Positions 45,235-53,520 of a stretch of DNA of 64,000 bases are shown here, piece after piece (position 1 is the stretch's first letter; each line of letters opens with the position of its first letter). Source of the DNA: Gemmataceae bacterium (GTDB lineage: Bacteria > Planctomycetota > Planctomycetia > Gemmatales > Gemmataceae); the NCBI GenBank assembly GCA_009692005.1, contig SHZZ01000001.1, forward strand, positions 124,001-188,000, read 5' to 3'. The translations under genes and the position numbers were made by a program. Under the pieces are notes generated by a model. That model was not told the DNA's origin. It did not search any database and was given only the letters and a program-made list of their open reading frames with translations.

Positions 45235-45297
45235 CATAATCTCTGGCTGATTTGGAGATTTTCAAGGCGGGAAAATCCCGCTTCTATTTTTTATTTT
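45235..45297 (+). promoter_or_regulatory. greA leader: -10-like site and terminator-like hairpin
   Basis: CATAAT (45235-45240) is a possible -10 for greA. Downstream, GCGGGA (45267-45272), AAA, TCCCGC (45276-45281) form a stem extended by A-T and G-T pairs, followed by TTCTATTTTTTATTTT. This is a good intrinsic terminator, oriented towards greA and 18 bases before its ATG. No plus-strand gene precedes it, so it looks like leader attenuation. Confidence 0.6.
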
Positions 45298-45314
45298 GAT
45301 TAACAGGTGAATCT

Positions 45315-45797
45315 ATGAGTATTGAACGCGTTCCCATGACCCAAGAAGGGTACGACAACCTCAAAGCCCAGATGGAGAGGATGCAGGGCAAGGACATGAT
45401 GGAGATCGCTCGGCGAATTGCCGATGCCCGGGCCCTTGGAGATTTAAGCGAAAACGCCGAATACCACGCGGCCAGGGAAGATCAGGGCATGCTTTATGCA
45501 CGGGTAGATGCTCTCAAGGATAAATTGGCCCGCGCCGTTATTGTGGATATCTCTACCCTGCCTACCGGCACAGTGGTCTTTGGCACCCGAGTGCGCTTGA
45601 AGGATCTCGATTCCCTCGAAGAGGAAATTTACGATTTGGTTGGCCCCGGCGACGAGGATTATGACAACAACAAGATTTTGACATCGAGCCCTCGCGGCCA
45701 GGCCCTGCTGGGAAAAAAGGAGGGCGATGTGGTTGCCTTCAAGGTTCCCAAGGGCGCCTTGCGCTACGAAATCCTTGAGATTTCCTTTTCCAAGTAA
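45315..45797 (+). CDS. greA: Transcription elongation factor GreA
   Basis: 160 residues, normal length. The N-terminal coiled coil begins ERVPMTQEGYDNLKAQMERM, with the acidic tip in ARALGDLSENAEYHAAREDQG (the family D-L-S-E-N-A-E-Y motif). The C-terminal FKBP-like domain ends KEGDVVAFKVPKGALRYEILEI. GreA rescues backtracked RNA polymerase. A terminator-like hairpin in its own leader may regulate it. Confidence 0.97.
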   Translation: MSIERVPMTQEGYDNLKAQMERMQGKDMMEIARRIADARALGDLSENAEYHAAREDQGMLYARVDALKDKLARAVIVDISTLPTGTVVFGTRVRLKDLDSLEEEIYDLVGPGDEDYDNNKILTSSPRGQALLGKKEGDVVAFKVPKGALRYEILEISFSK

Positions 45798-45844
45798 TAG
45801 GTCTTACTTGGCTTCAAACCACTCCTGGAAGAATGGAACCTGAA

Positions 45845-46909
45845 ATGAAAAATGAGCAAAAGGTCGCTAAAACTGTTCGCCTTGGGTTGAAAATCTTCGC
45901 GGCTTTGGCGGTTGTGGTTTCGGCCACTTTCGGGTTCGCGGAAAAAACGACCGGGGAAAACATGGCGGAAGCCGCCACCGACTTCCTGAATGCCCTTACT
46001 CCAGACCAAAAGAAAAAAGCTTCTTTTTCATTCCAGGATCCGGAAAGAATTCGCTGGCACTTTATTCCCCTGCAAGACAAGGAAAGGAATTCCACCCGCA
46101 AGGGGTTGCGCCTTGAGGAAATGAATGAAAGCCAAAAGAAATCCGCTCTGGCACTATTGCAAGTCGGAACTAGCAAAGAAGGGTACAACCGAGCTCGGCA
46201 AATCATGGGCCTGGAATCCTACTTGAAGGAATCGGAAAAAAAATCCGGCGCCATGGTGCGTAACCAGGAATGGTATTTCGTCACTGTTTTTGGTGAACCT
46301 GGAAATGACAAGTCGTGGGGGTGGAGGTTTGAAGGCCACCATATGTCACTGAATTTTACCCTGGAAGGGACAACTGTCACCAGCGCCACGCCTTCCTTTT
46401 TTGGCGCCAACCCAGCGGAGATCAAGGAAGGACCGAAAAAAGGCCTGCGCACGATTCCCGAAACTGACCTGCTGGCCAGGAAACTCATTGCTTCGCTGTC
46501 CACGGAACAGAAAAAAGAGGCTGGCAGTGAAAAACACTTTGATGAAATTGAACAGGCAAAGGCTATTGGAAAATCTTTCCCTAAAGGAATAACCATCGAG
46601 AAATTGTCCGAGGATCAAAAAGCCCTGGTCAAGGAACTGATTAGCGGGTATTCCCTGCGCTTTCCCAAGAACCTGGCGGAGAAAGAACTTGCCCGTTTGT
46701 TGGGAAAGGATTTTTCCAGGTTGGATTTCAGCTTTTCTCAGGAGTTGGCAAAAACCAACCAGCCTATAACTTACCGCCTGCAGGGGCCAGATCTTTTGAT
46801 TGAGTTCCTGAATATTCAGGCGGATGGAAATGGGATTCCCGCCAATCACATTCACAGTTCTTGGCGTGCCGCCAATGGTGACTTTGGCATCCGTCCCAGC
46901 CGGAAATAA
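45845..46909 (+). CDS. Exported DUF3500 protein
   Basis: 354 residues from the ATG at 45845; an ATG at 45833 is possible but has its GGAAG too close. The signal segment is GLKIFAALAVVVSATFGFA. DUF3500 features are FLNALTPDQKKKASFSFQDPERIRWHFIP near residue 45, GWRFEGHHMSLNFTLEG near 160 and PANHIHSSWRAANGDFG at the C-terminus. Function unknown. It ends 14 bases from the convergent amidohydrolase gene. In the family, H-H-x-S and H-I-H-S-x-W are conserved and may bind a metal. Confidence 0.85.
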   Translation: MKNEQKVAKTVRLGLKIFAALAVVVSATFGFAEKTTGENMAEAATDFLNALTPDQKKKASFSFQDPERIRWHFIPLQDKERNSTRKGLRLEEMNESQKKSALALLQVGTSKEGYNRARQIMGLESYLKESEKKSGAMVRNQEWYFVTVFGEPGNDKSWGWRFEGHHMSLNFTLEGTTVTSATPSFFGANPAEIKEGPKKGLRTIPETDLLARKLIASLSTEQKKEAGSEKHFDEIEQAKAIGKSFPKGITIEKLSEDQKALVKELISGYSLRFPKNLAEKELARLLGKDFSRLDFSFSQELAKTNQPITYRLQGPDLLIEFLNIQADGNGIPANHIHSSWRAANGDFGIRPSRK

Positions 46910-46923
46910 TTGCCAGGGGATTT

Positions 46924-47808
46924 CTATTTCCACCTTTTGTTTAGGTCGGAGTAATAGTCGATCCTGCGGTCGCGGAAAAAGGGCCAGTTCCTACGGGTCT
47001 CATCCATGGCTTGGCGGGAACAAGGGGCGACAAGGATTTCCTCGTTCTGATGGTTGGCATGGGACAGGTAATTGCCAAAGGGCCCCAAGATGTGGGAGTT
47101 GCCCCAAAATTCCAGCCCTTCTTGCGGGGGATTAGCCTCAAAGCCAACCCGGTTAACCGCAGCGACAGGGATTCCATTGGCGATGGAATGAGCTCGATGC
47201 ATGGTAAGCCAGGCCTCGGTTTGCATTTTTCCAAAGGCTTCCTTTTCCTTGGGGTGCCAACCGATGGCGGTGGGATAAAACAAAATCTCTGCGCCTTGCA
47301 AGGCGGTTAACCTGGCGCCCTCAGGAAACCATTGATCCCAACAGATGAGCACGCCAATTTTGGCGAATGGGGTGGGAAAAACCTTGAACCCCAAATCACC
47401 CGGGGTGAAATAATATTTTTCAAAGTAGAGGGGGTCGTCCGGGATGTGCATTTTTCTGTAAATCCCAATAAGGTTGCCATCGGGACCAAGGACCACGGCA
47501 GTGTTGTGGAAAACTCCGGGAGCGCGCTTTTCAAAAAGGGAACCGATGACGACCACGGAACATTTTTTGGCCACGGCCCCAAGAGCGTCAGTTGTGGGCC
47601 CTGGGATCGATTCAGCAAGTTCGAATAGGTCCGGATCTTGGACCTGGCAAAAATAGGGAGTTAAAAACAATTCTTGCAGGCAAATAATTTGCGCTCCGCG
47701 ACGTGCCGCTTCTTCAATTCCTTCGAGGTGCTTTTTCAAGTTGAGCCGAGAATCTGGGCTGCTTCGCAGTTGCAATAATCCAATTTGAAACTGGTCTTGG
47801 TTTGCCAT
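46924..47808 (-). CDS. aguB: Carbon-nitrogen hydrolase, N-carbamoylputrescine amidase-like
   Basis: 294 residues. The nitrilase-superfamily Glu-Lys-Cys triad is visible: Glu in ICLQELFLTPYFC near residue 45, Lys in GIYRKMHIPDDPLYFEKYYF near 120 and Cys in IGVLICWDQWFPEGARL near 155. FTPGDLGFKVF and RVGFE further match AguB, which makes putrescine from N-carbamoylputrescine. The agmatine deiminase usually paired with it is not in the window. The product is cytoplasmic. Confidence 0.88.
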   Translation of the reverse strand: MANQDQFQIGLLQLRSSPDSRLNLKKHLEGIEEAARRGAQIICLQELFLTPYFCQVQDPDLFELAESIPGPTTDALGAVAKKCSVVVIGSLFEKRAPGVFHNTAVVLGPDGNLIGIYRKMHIPDDPLYFEKYYFTPGDLGFKVFPTPFAKIGVLICWDQWFPEGARLTALQGAEILFYPTAIGWHPKEKEAFGKMQTEAWLTMHRAHSIANGIPVAAVNRVGFEANPPQEGLEFWGNSHILGPFGNYLSHANHQNEEILVAPCSRQAMDETRRNWPFFRDRRIDYYSDLNKRWK

Positions 47809-47905
47809 GAATTTTCCCTGCCGTGGTGGAACCGAATTTTGTAAGCTTATCTTGGCTGTAACCAGGCTAGGTTATTATGGAAAGCGGACCCTTGGTGGAA
47901 AACCC

Positions 47906-48670
47906 ATGGAGAATCAAAAACTCCAAGATCGCGAGTTGCTGGCCCGCCATATTGTTGCCTTGCAAGCGGCCGGCATAGATTGGCTGCCCAAGCTTTTACC
48001 TCTTCTTGCCGGGAAAAAGCAAATCAAAATGGAAGTGAACGACGAAGTGAAAAAGGAATGCCAGTTGCCAAATAATGCCCCTGCGAATTCCCTTTCTGAA
48101 AGAACCCAGGCATTAACCTTGCTTAAAGATGAGGTGAGCGGCTGCTCATTATGCAAGCCCTTGGCCCTTTCGCGAACGCAAACGGTTTTCGGCATTGGCA
48201 AGCTGGACCCGGAGATTTGCTTTGTTGGGGAAGCTCCCGGCGCGACGGAAGATTTGAAGGGGGAGCCTTTTATTGGCGACGCCGGACAATTATTCGACAA
48301 AATTATTCTCGCCTGCGGGTTGAAGCGGGAGGATCTTTACATTTGTAATATTCTTCGCTGCCGTCCGCCAGGCAACCGCATGCCTTTGCCCGATGAGGCG
48401 GCCAACTGCCGGCCCTTTTTGGAAAAGCAGTTGCGCTTGGTCAAACCCCGGGTCATCTGTTGTCTGGGGGCCTGCGCGGCTCAAAACCTGCTGAAATCAA
48501 CAGTTCCCATTGGCATGCTTCGGGGCCAGGTTTTTCAATGGGAGGGCATTCCTGTATTTTGCACTTACCACCCTGCCTATCTGCTGCGGATTCCGCAAAA
48601 AAAACGCGAGGTTTGGGAAGACATGAAGCAAATCCTGGCCTTTTTGGGAAAACCCATTCCCCAGAATTGA
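47906..48670 (+). CDS. Family-4 uracil-DNA glycosylase
   Basis: 254 residues from the ATG at 47906 (GGTGGAA upstream). It removes uracil from DNA. The four Fe-S cluster Cys residues are in SGCSLCKPLALSRTQTVFG and CNILRCRPPGNR...ANCRPFL. Active-site motifs are VGEAPGATEDLKGEPFIGDAG (residue 95) and CTYHPAYLLR near 215. The first 65 residues form a variable extension. It is divergent from the AguB-like gene and convergent with the pseudokinase gene. Confidence 0.92.
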   Translation: MENQKLQDRELLARHIVALQAAGIDWLPKLLPLLAGKKQIKMEVNDEVKKECQLPNNAPANSLSERTQALTLLKDEVSGCSLCKPLALSRTQTVFGIGKLDPEICFVGEAPGATEDLKGEPFIGDAGQLFDKIILACGLKREDLYICNILRCRPPGNRMPLPDEAANCRPFLEKQLRLVKPRVICCLGACAAQNLLKSTVPIGMLRGQVFQWEGIPVFCTYHPAYLLRIPQKKREVWEDMKQILAFLGKPIPQN

Positions 48671-48681
48671 ACCGGCCTTTC

Positions 48682-50085
48682 CTATCTTTTTGAGGTGGAG
48701 GCAATGGATTGGTAGATAGTGGAAAAGTCCTGGGGTGGCGGTAGGATTACTGTTCCCGAACGGGAGGGCAAATCCACCTTCCCTACTTTTATAGGTAATA
48801 ACACCACATTTAATTTGTGCCTGCGCATCTCTGAATCGTTGATCAGGCGCATGTATTCTGGCCGGATCACACTGGCGGATTCCAGTTCCACCAGAAGGTG
48901 GTCGAATTCTTTTTTGGCGTAGGAATCAACCGCATTGCGAAATTCATCGGAAACCAAAACCCGGTATCCCCGGTTTTGAAAATAGGACTTCAGCAATATT
49001 TTTTTTCGTTCATTAATCGCCACGATGAATACGGTTGGTTTGTCTTTCCCCGCAGTGATTTCCGGAAAGGAAACGCCGAGGTTGTTGCGTACGACCTGGA
49101 TGACCGCTTGTACCTGGATGAAATTTTGATAGCGGGATTTTGCCTCAAGGGAAAGCATATTTTTGACCAGGGGCAGCACAGGGTCGGGAATGGTTTTTTC
49201 GATTTCGGCATTAAAAGTGAAGCGGAAACTGCCGCTGCGGTACATATTTCCCCGGGTGTCGCTGGATTCGGGTAAAGGGGAATGCCCGGTAAGTAATTGG
49301 TAAAAAACGCATCCGGTAAAGAAAATGTCGGAAGCGGGGTCCCCCGGCTTTGCCTTGGTAATCATTTCCAAGCCTTCGTAATCGTCGCTTCTGGTCCAGG
49401 ATTGGGTGTCGATTGCTGTAGCTTTGAAATCAGAGCCTTGGCGGAAATTGGAAACCCGAATGTTGTTGGTGGAATCCAGAAGAATTCTTTCCGGCTTGAT
49501 ATTTCCATGGCTGAAACCATTCTTGTTGGCATAAGCAAGCGCCTGGGTAATCTGCTCCAGGATTTTTAAGGCCTCCATACAAGTGACAGAACTACGGTGC
49601 TCCAGCCATTCCCTTAAACATCCTCCCTGAATCCATTCGGAAAGAACCCAGGGCGGGGAATTATGGTCCCCGGAAAAATGGTCGAGGATTTTTACAATTT
49701 TAGGGTGGTCCAATTGCAACCCGATTTGGGCTTGCCGATTGAATTGGCTGTGAAAGGACTTTTTATCTTGAAAGCGTTTTTTTAAAACTTTCAACGCCAC
49801 CAAGCTGCCAGTTCCTTTAACCCGGGCTTTGTAGGTGCGCCCAAGGGAACCCGATGCAATGGGTTCCAAAAGGTCTAGGTTGGCGAAGGTGAGGGCTTCT
49901 ATTTCATGACGAATGATTTTTTGCAATTGCCAATCGGTGAGAAAGCCCTCGACAACTAAAATGGTTGGGTCGATGGCCTCGGTTTGTTTTTCCAGTGAGT
50001 CTAAAAACTCGTGGCCCGATTCCTTGGGAAGCAATCCCAATCGGGTTGTCATATGAATCAATCCGGAGAATTCTTCAAAATCCAT
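48682..50085 (-). CDS. Pseudokinase fused to receiver-like domain
   Basis: 467 residues. Residues 70-330 have a PKN-type Ser/Thr kinase fold: a Gly-rich loop (IASGSLGRTYKARV), beta-3 Lys (LVALKVLKKRF), and SDIFFTGCVFYQLLTGHSP in the C-lobe. Catalytic residues are lost: helix-C Glu is Gln (FNRQAQ), H-R-D is HGN (FSHGNIKPERILLD) and D-F-G is SNF (RVSNFRQ). Residues 345-450 resemble a CheY-like receiver (TVFIVAINERKKILLKSYFQ), but the acidic pair and the phosphorylated Asp are replaced (VAINE; LLVELES). It probably acts by binding, not phosphotransfer. It is convergent with the UDG gene and divergent from the HEAT lipoprotein gene. Confidence 0.85.
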   Translation of the reverse strand: MDFEEFSGLIHMTTRLGLLPKESGHEFLDSLEKQTEAIDPTILVVEGFLTDWQLQKIIRHEIEALTFANLDLLEPIASGSLGRTYKARVKGTGSLVALKVLKKRFQDKKSFHSQFNRQAQIGLQLDHPKIVKILDHFSGDHNSPPWVLSEWIQGGCLREWLEHRSSVTCMEALKILEQITQALAYANKNGFSHGNIKPERILLDSTNNIRVSNFRQGSDFKATAIDTQSWTRSDDYEGLEMITKAKPGDPASDIFFTGCVFYQLLTGHSPLPESSDTRGNMYRSGSFRFTFNAEIEKTIPDPVLPLVKNMLSLEAKSRYQNFIQVQAVIQVVRNNLGVSFPEITAGKDKPTVFIVAINERKKILLKSYFQNRGYRVLVSDEFRNAVDSYAKKEFDHLLVELESASVIRPEYMRLINDSEMRRHKLNVVLLPIKVGKVDLPSRSGTVILPPPQDFSTIYQSIASTSKR

Positions 50086-50299
50086 GGCGAAATCCTGGAA
50101 GCCAAATCACAGAAGGGGAAAGAATTAGCCCCATGTTAACTTTTTCCCAGGGTAAAGGGAATGGCCAGGGGCAAACTGGGTTGAATGGATGGCGCTTTTT
50201 CCAGTTCCCACGGGGATTTTCCTCTTGCTCATTAACAGGCCTCGCGATATTAATCCCCTGCTTTTTTCGCGATTTCCTTGGCGTAATTGGGTGTCCTAT

Positions 50300-51100
50300 A
50301 TGGGTATGGATCAACTTGGGTTTAATAGATGGAATTTCTGTGCCGTTGGTTTAATGGCGCTCATTTCCTGCAGTGGCTGTTCCCTTTGGGATTCCATAAC
50401 CAGCCGTGATTTTCGCGTGCGCAATCTTTTCAAACCTGAAGACCCGCCCCTGGTGGTTCTGGAAAAAAGCGTCGATGGTGATATGCGCGCGGCTGCCCTG
50501 GCGAAGCTGAAAGAACCCCTTGCCCATGGGGGCACCTCGCAGGAGCAAGAAAAGGTTTTAAAAGTGTTAACCGAAGCGGCCCTCATGGACCGCCAGGCGC
50601 TTTGCCGTTTGCAGGCAATCCAAACCCTGAAGCAATTCAAGGATTCCCGGGTTCCGGGGGTATTGCGCGATGCTTATTACCGAGCCTCCAATTTCAACCC
50701 GGAAACCGGAAATGTAATCAAATGCCAGGCTTTGGAAGCCCTGGGTGAAGCTCGGTCTCCGGATGGCCTGGAGATTCTAATCAAAGTGTTGCGTGAACCG
50801 GCGGTCATTGGTTCGGAACAAGAACGGCAGCAGAAGTTAGATGAACGGATCGTGGCGGCCAAGGCGCTAGGCAAATATAAGGAATACCAGGCAACGGAAA
50901 ACCTCTTGGCACTCTTACAAGCGGACCAGGATGTGGCCCTGAGGAATTGCTGCAGGGATTCCCTGGTGGCGATAACGGGGAAAGAATTACCCGCGGAATA
51001 TAGTTCTTGGGAGGCGTACCTTCACCAGGGAAACCGGCCCCGTGAGGAAAACCCAGGGTTTTTTGGCAAGATCTTGCAAACTGCAGGTTGGAAAAACTAA
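50300..51100 (+). CDS. HEAT-repeat lipoprotein
   Basis: 266 residues from the ATG at 50300; ATG 50306 is possible too. The signal ends in a lipobox-like SCSGC. Residues 65-240 form HEAT/PBS-lyase-type repeats (AAALAKLKEPLAH, LQAIQTLKQFKDSRVPGVLRDAYYR, KCQALEALGEARSPDGLEIL and AKALGKYKEYQATENLLALL). It is probably an envelope scaffold. Its stop codon interlocks with that of the convergent propeller gene (51097-51100). The preceding 214 bases after the divergent kinase gene hold nothing else that I recognise. Confidence 0.82.
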   Translation: MGMDQLGFNRWNFCAVGLMALISCSGCSLWDSITSRDFRVRNLFKPEDPPLVVLEKSVDGDMRAAALAKLKEPLAHGGTSQEQEKVLKVLTEAALMDRQALCRLQAIQTLKQFKDSRVPGVLRDAYYRASNFNPETGNVIKCQALEALGEARSPDGLEILIKVLREPAVIGSEQERQQKLDERIVAAKALGKYKEYQATENLLALLQADQDVALRNCCRDSLVAITGKELPAEYSSWEAYLHQGNRPREENPGFFGKILQTAGWKN

Positions 51101-52776
51101 CCTTGCCCCGCTTCCTTTTTCTTGGGGAAAATCAGAATCGTGTCCTGAACGGGTTGGAATGTTAGGTCCAATGGATCGAGAATGGCATTTAATAATTCGC
51201 CCAAGGTCTTATCCTTGGTATCGGGAATCTTGGCAGGTTTTTTTTCCACATCGATGATCATGGCAGCCAGCAGGGCTTTGGCGTTCAAGTTAAATTTCAC
51301 CATGTATTTTTTGCCCAAGTAATCCATGATCTCAGCCAAGGTCTTGTCCCCGGAATCTTTTTCCTCAACCTTGGCCGTTAATTGCATCAGTAGTTTTTCC
51401 CCAGGCCCACCCATGGGAATACCAGCGTCGCCGGGTTCGGTTTCCTCGATTAAATGGGGAACTGGTTTGGGGTAATCCCGATCCCGCATACAAATTAACA
51501 ATCCATTGTTGGCCGCAAGGTGAATTCGGTCATTGACTCGATTGACTACAGGGAAAACATAATCATGAACATCCCAGGTGGTCAGGGCAATTCCCAACCC
51601 GCGGTCGAGAATTACCATTCGGCCGCTTCGGTCCAGGGCATAAACGAATTTGGGATTGGCGGAAATAATCCGGGCCGCCTTTTCCTGGGTATTGGAGAAT
51701 CTTGCTCCGGAAGGAATGGACCAAAGGGCTGATCCATCCTTGAGGGAGACCTTGGCCAAGCCGTTTCTTTCACCCGCCACGAAAAGCTCTTCCCCGGAAA
51801 TAAAAGGAGTTTGCAAGACCGGGCTGCCCACCGTAAACCGCCAAAGCAGCACACCGGCTTTCAAATCAAAAGCATGCACTGAGGAATCCAAAGAGCCAAT
51901 ATAAGCGATGTCCTGGTAGGCAACGGGCGGGGCCAGAACTTCCTTGCCCACCTCATAGGTATTGGCCAGTGTGGTGGTCCCTGGTAATTCCGAGTGAATA
52001 CTCAGTGTGGCCAGGTCGCCGTGGTATCCGACTGCGGCAACATTTTCCTGGGTGACCATTAAGGGGTAGTTCAGTTTTAACCGGGTTTGATATTCCCATT
52101 GCAAAAGAGGCTGATGTCCTTGGGTGCGTATTCCTTTGCCGGCCAAAGCGGAGACTGTTCCTGCATTAAGCGTTGGAATTTTTTCAGTTTGTTCCTCTTC
52201 TTTTTTAATCACAGCCCGGGTTTTTCCCGAAATGTTGGTTGTTTTTTCGTAACCCAGAAATTCTCCCTTTTCATTAAACATCGGGAGGCTGTAGGCATAA
52301 ATCCGCTTATTGGCCCCGGTCAGATAAACATGAACATTGTCCGCGGAAGGTGGGGCCGACAAACCAATGCCAAGGCTGGTTTGGAAAATCTGGTTTCCGG
52401 TTTTCCGGTCGAGGCAGTGGATGTCATTTTCATTAATGGCGAAAACGAAGTTTTTGTTGTAAGAGGGCGCATGGATGACCTGGTAGGGTCTGCCCAAAAG
52501 TTTTTTCCACAAGATTTCACCGGTTTCCCCGTGGACCAAAATCAGCATGCCGCTCTGGGTTTGAATAAGTATTTGGCTGTCAAGCACCTGGATGTGGTGA
52601 AAGCCATCCTTCCGCCCATCCATGGGAATGAAGGTTCGCCAAAGCATTTTCAAATTCAGGCGGTCGAGGGCCTCAGTGGGGGGGATATCTGGTTGGGTGT
52701 AAATGCGGTGGGGGGAAACCGCCAAGGAAAAGGAGGCCAGTCCAAGCAATGCCCAAGCCAAGATTATTTTTTTCAT
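51097..52776 (-). CDS. Exported PQQ-type beta-propeller fused to an STN-like domain
   Basis: 559 residues from the ATG at 52776 (AAGGGG upstream). The signal peptide is MKKIILAWALLGLASFSLAVSP. Residues 45-430 form a PQQ/YWTD-like propeller with repeats such as GETGEILWKKLLG, DRKTGNQIFQTSLG and DLKAGVLLWRFTVG. The C-terminal 100 residues resemble a secretin/TonB short N-terminal (STN) domain: KTLAEIMDYLGKKYMVKFNLNAKAL and KTLGELLNAILDPLDLTFQPVQDTILIFPKK. The propeller-STN fusion suggests an outer-membrane-linked assembly factor. It is convergent with the HEAT lipoprotein gene. Confidence 0.82.
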   Translation of the reverse strand: MKKIILAWALLGLASFSLAVSPHRIYTQPDIPPTEALDRLNLKMLWRTFIPMDGRKDGFHHIQVLDSQILIQTQSGMLILVHGETGEILWKKLLGRPYQVIHAPSYNKNFVFAINENDIHCLDRKTGNQIFQTSLGIGLSAPPSADNVHVYLTGANKRIYAYSLPMFNEKGEFLGYEKTTNISGKTRAVIKKEEEQTEKIPTLNAGTVSALAGKGIRTQGHQPLLQWEYQTRLKLNYPLMVTQENVAAVGYHGDLATLSIHSELPGTTTLANTYEVGKEVLAPPVAYQDIAYIGSLDSSVHAFDLKAGVLLWRFTVGSPVLQTPFISGEELFVAGERNGLAKVSLKDGSALWSIPSGARFSNTQEKAARIISANPKFVYALDRSGRMVILDRGLGIALTTWDVHDYVFPVVNRVNDRIHLAANNGLLICMRDRDYPKPVPHLIEETEPGDAGIPMGGPGEKLLMQLTAKVEEKDSGDKTLAEIMDYLGKKYMVKFNLNAKALLAAMIIDVEKKPAKIPDTKDKTLGELLNAILDPLDLTFQPVQDTILIFPKKKEAGQG

Positions 52777-52868
52777 GACCCCTTCCCAATACAAGATCGC
52801 CACAGGGAACTTATCACAGAATAGGCCTCATGGGGAAATGGGAGGCAGGTTTTCAGGCTATTGGGCCG

Positions 52869-53396
52869 TTAAGGTGGAAATTTGGGAAACGCTTTCCGGT
52901 TATTCCTCATTTTCTGGAAAAATCCCGACAAGACCTGGGAACAGTCGTCAGCCAAGACTCCAGAAATTACCTGGGAACGGTGGTTCAATCTGGGATCGTT
53001 TAATAGTTGGTACAGAGATTGGCAGGCGCCAGCTTTTGGGTCCACACAGCCATAAACCACCCAGGGAATGCGGGCTTGGACAATGGCCCCGGCACACATG
53101 GGACAGGGTTCGAGGGTGACATACAAAATACAGCGATCCAATCGCCACGAGACCATCGATTGGGCGGCTTGGGTGATGGCAATCATTTCGGCATGAGCGG
53201 TCGGATCTCGCAATCCTTCCCGTTGGTTATGGCCCCTGCCAATAACCCCTTTTTCCAGGGAAACAATCACCGCGCCGACGGGAACCTCATTCTCCGATTC
53301 GGCCAACCGGGCTTCTTCCAGAGCCATTTCCATGTGGGCCCGGTGAAAGGGATGAGATCCATCTTGGAATTCCAACTGGTGAAAATCGGATTCCAT
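52869..53396 (-). CDS. tadA: tRNA adenosine deaminase
   Basis: 175 residues. Deaminates A34 to inosine in tRNA-Arg. The zinc site is HAE in [11 protein letters not shown] near residue 70 and PCPMC in [13 protein letters not shown] near 100. GAVIV and GRGHN precede it. The first 20 residues are an extension; the ATG at 53333 is an alternative start. It is divergent from the M24 peptidase gene. Confidence 0.95.
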   Translation of the reverse strand: MESDFHQLEFQDGSHPFHRAHMEMALEEARLAESENEVPVGAVIVSLEKGVIGRGHNQREGLRDPTAHAEMIAITQAAQSMVSWRLDRCILYVTLEPCPMCAGAIVQARIPWVVYGCVDPKAGACQSLYQLLNDPRLNHRSQVISGVLADDCSQVLSGFFQKMRNNRKAFPKFPP

Positions 53397-53436
53397 TGCC
53401 GGTCCTAATCCTTTCGCTTTTTTTCCTTAAGATCTT

Positions 53437-53452
53437 CCCTTAAAGATAAGGG
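53437..53452. repeat. Inverted repeat CCCTTA-AAGA-TAAGGG
   Basis: A perfect 6-bp inverted repeat with a 4-base loop lies in the divergent gap between tadA and the M24 peptidase gene. It is a possible operator or hairpin. Confidence 0.35.
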
Positions 53453-53520
53453 CTCAGTGAAATTATGCCATACTGGCCTAACGGAGTGAGATGGGAGCTG
53501 CCCAATTAGGGAGGAAATTC

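Noticed and set aside
47852-47878. Promoter TTGGCT/TATTAT for the uracil-DNA glycosylase gene
   Set aside because: The spacer is only 15 bases and both elements are weak matches.
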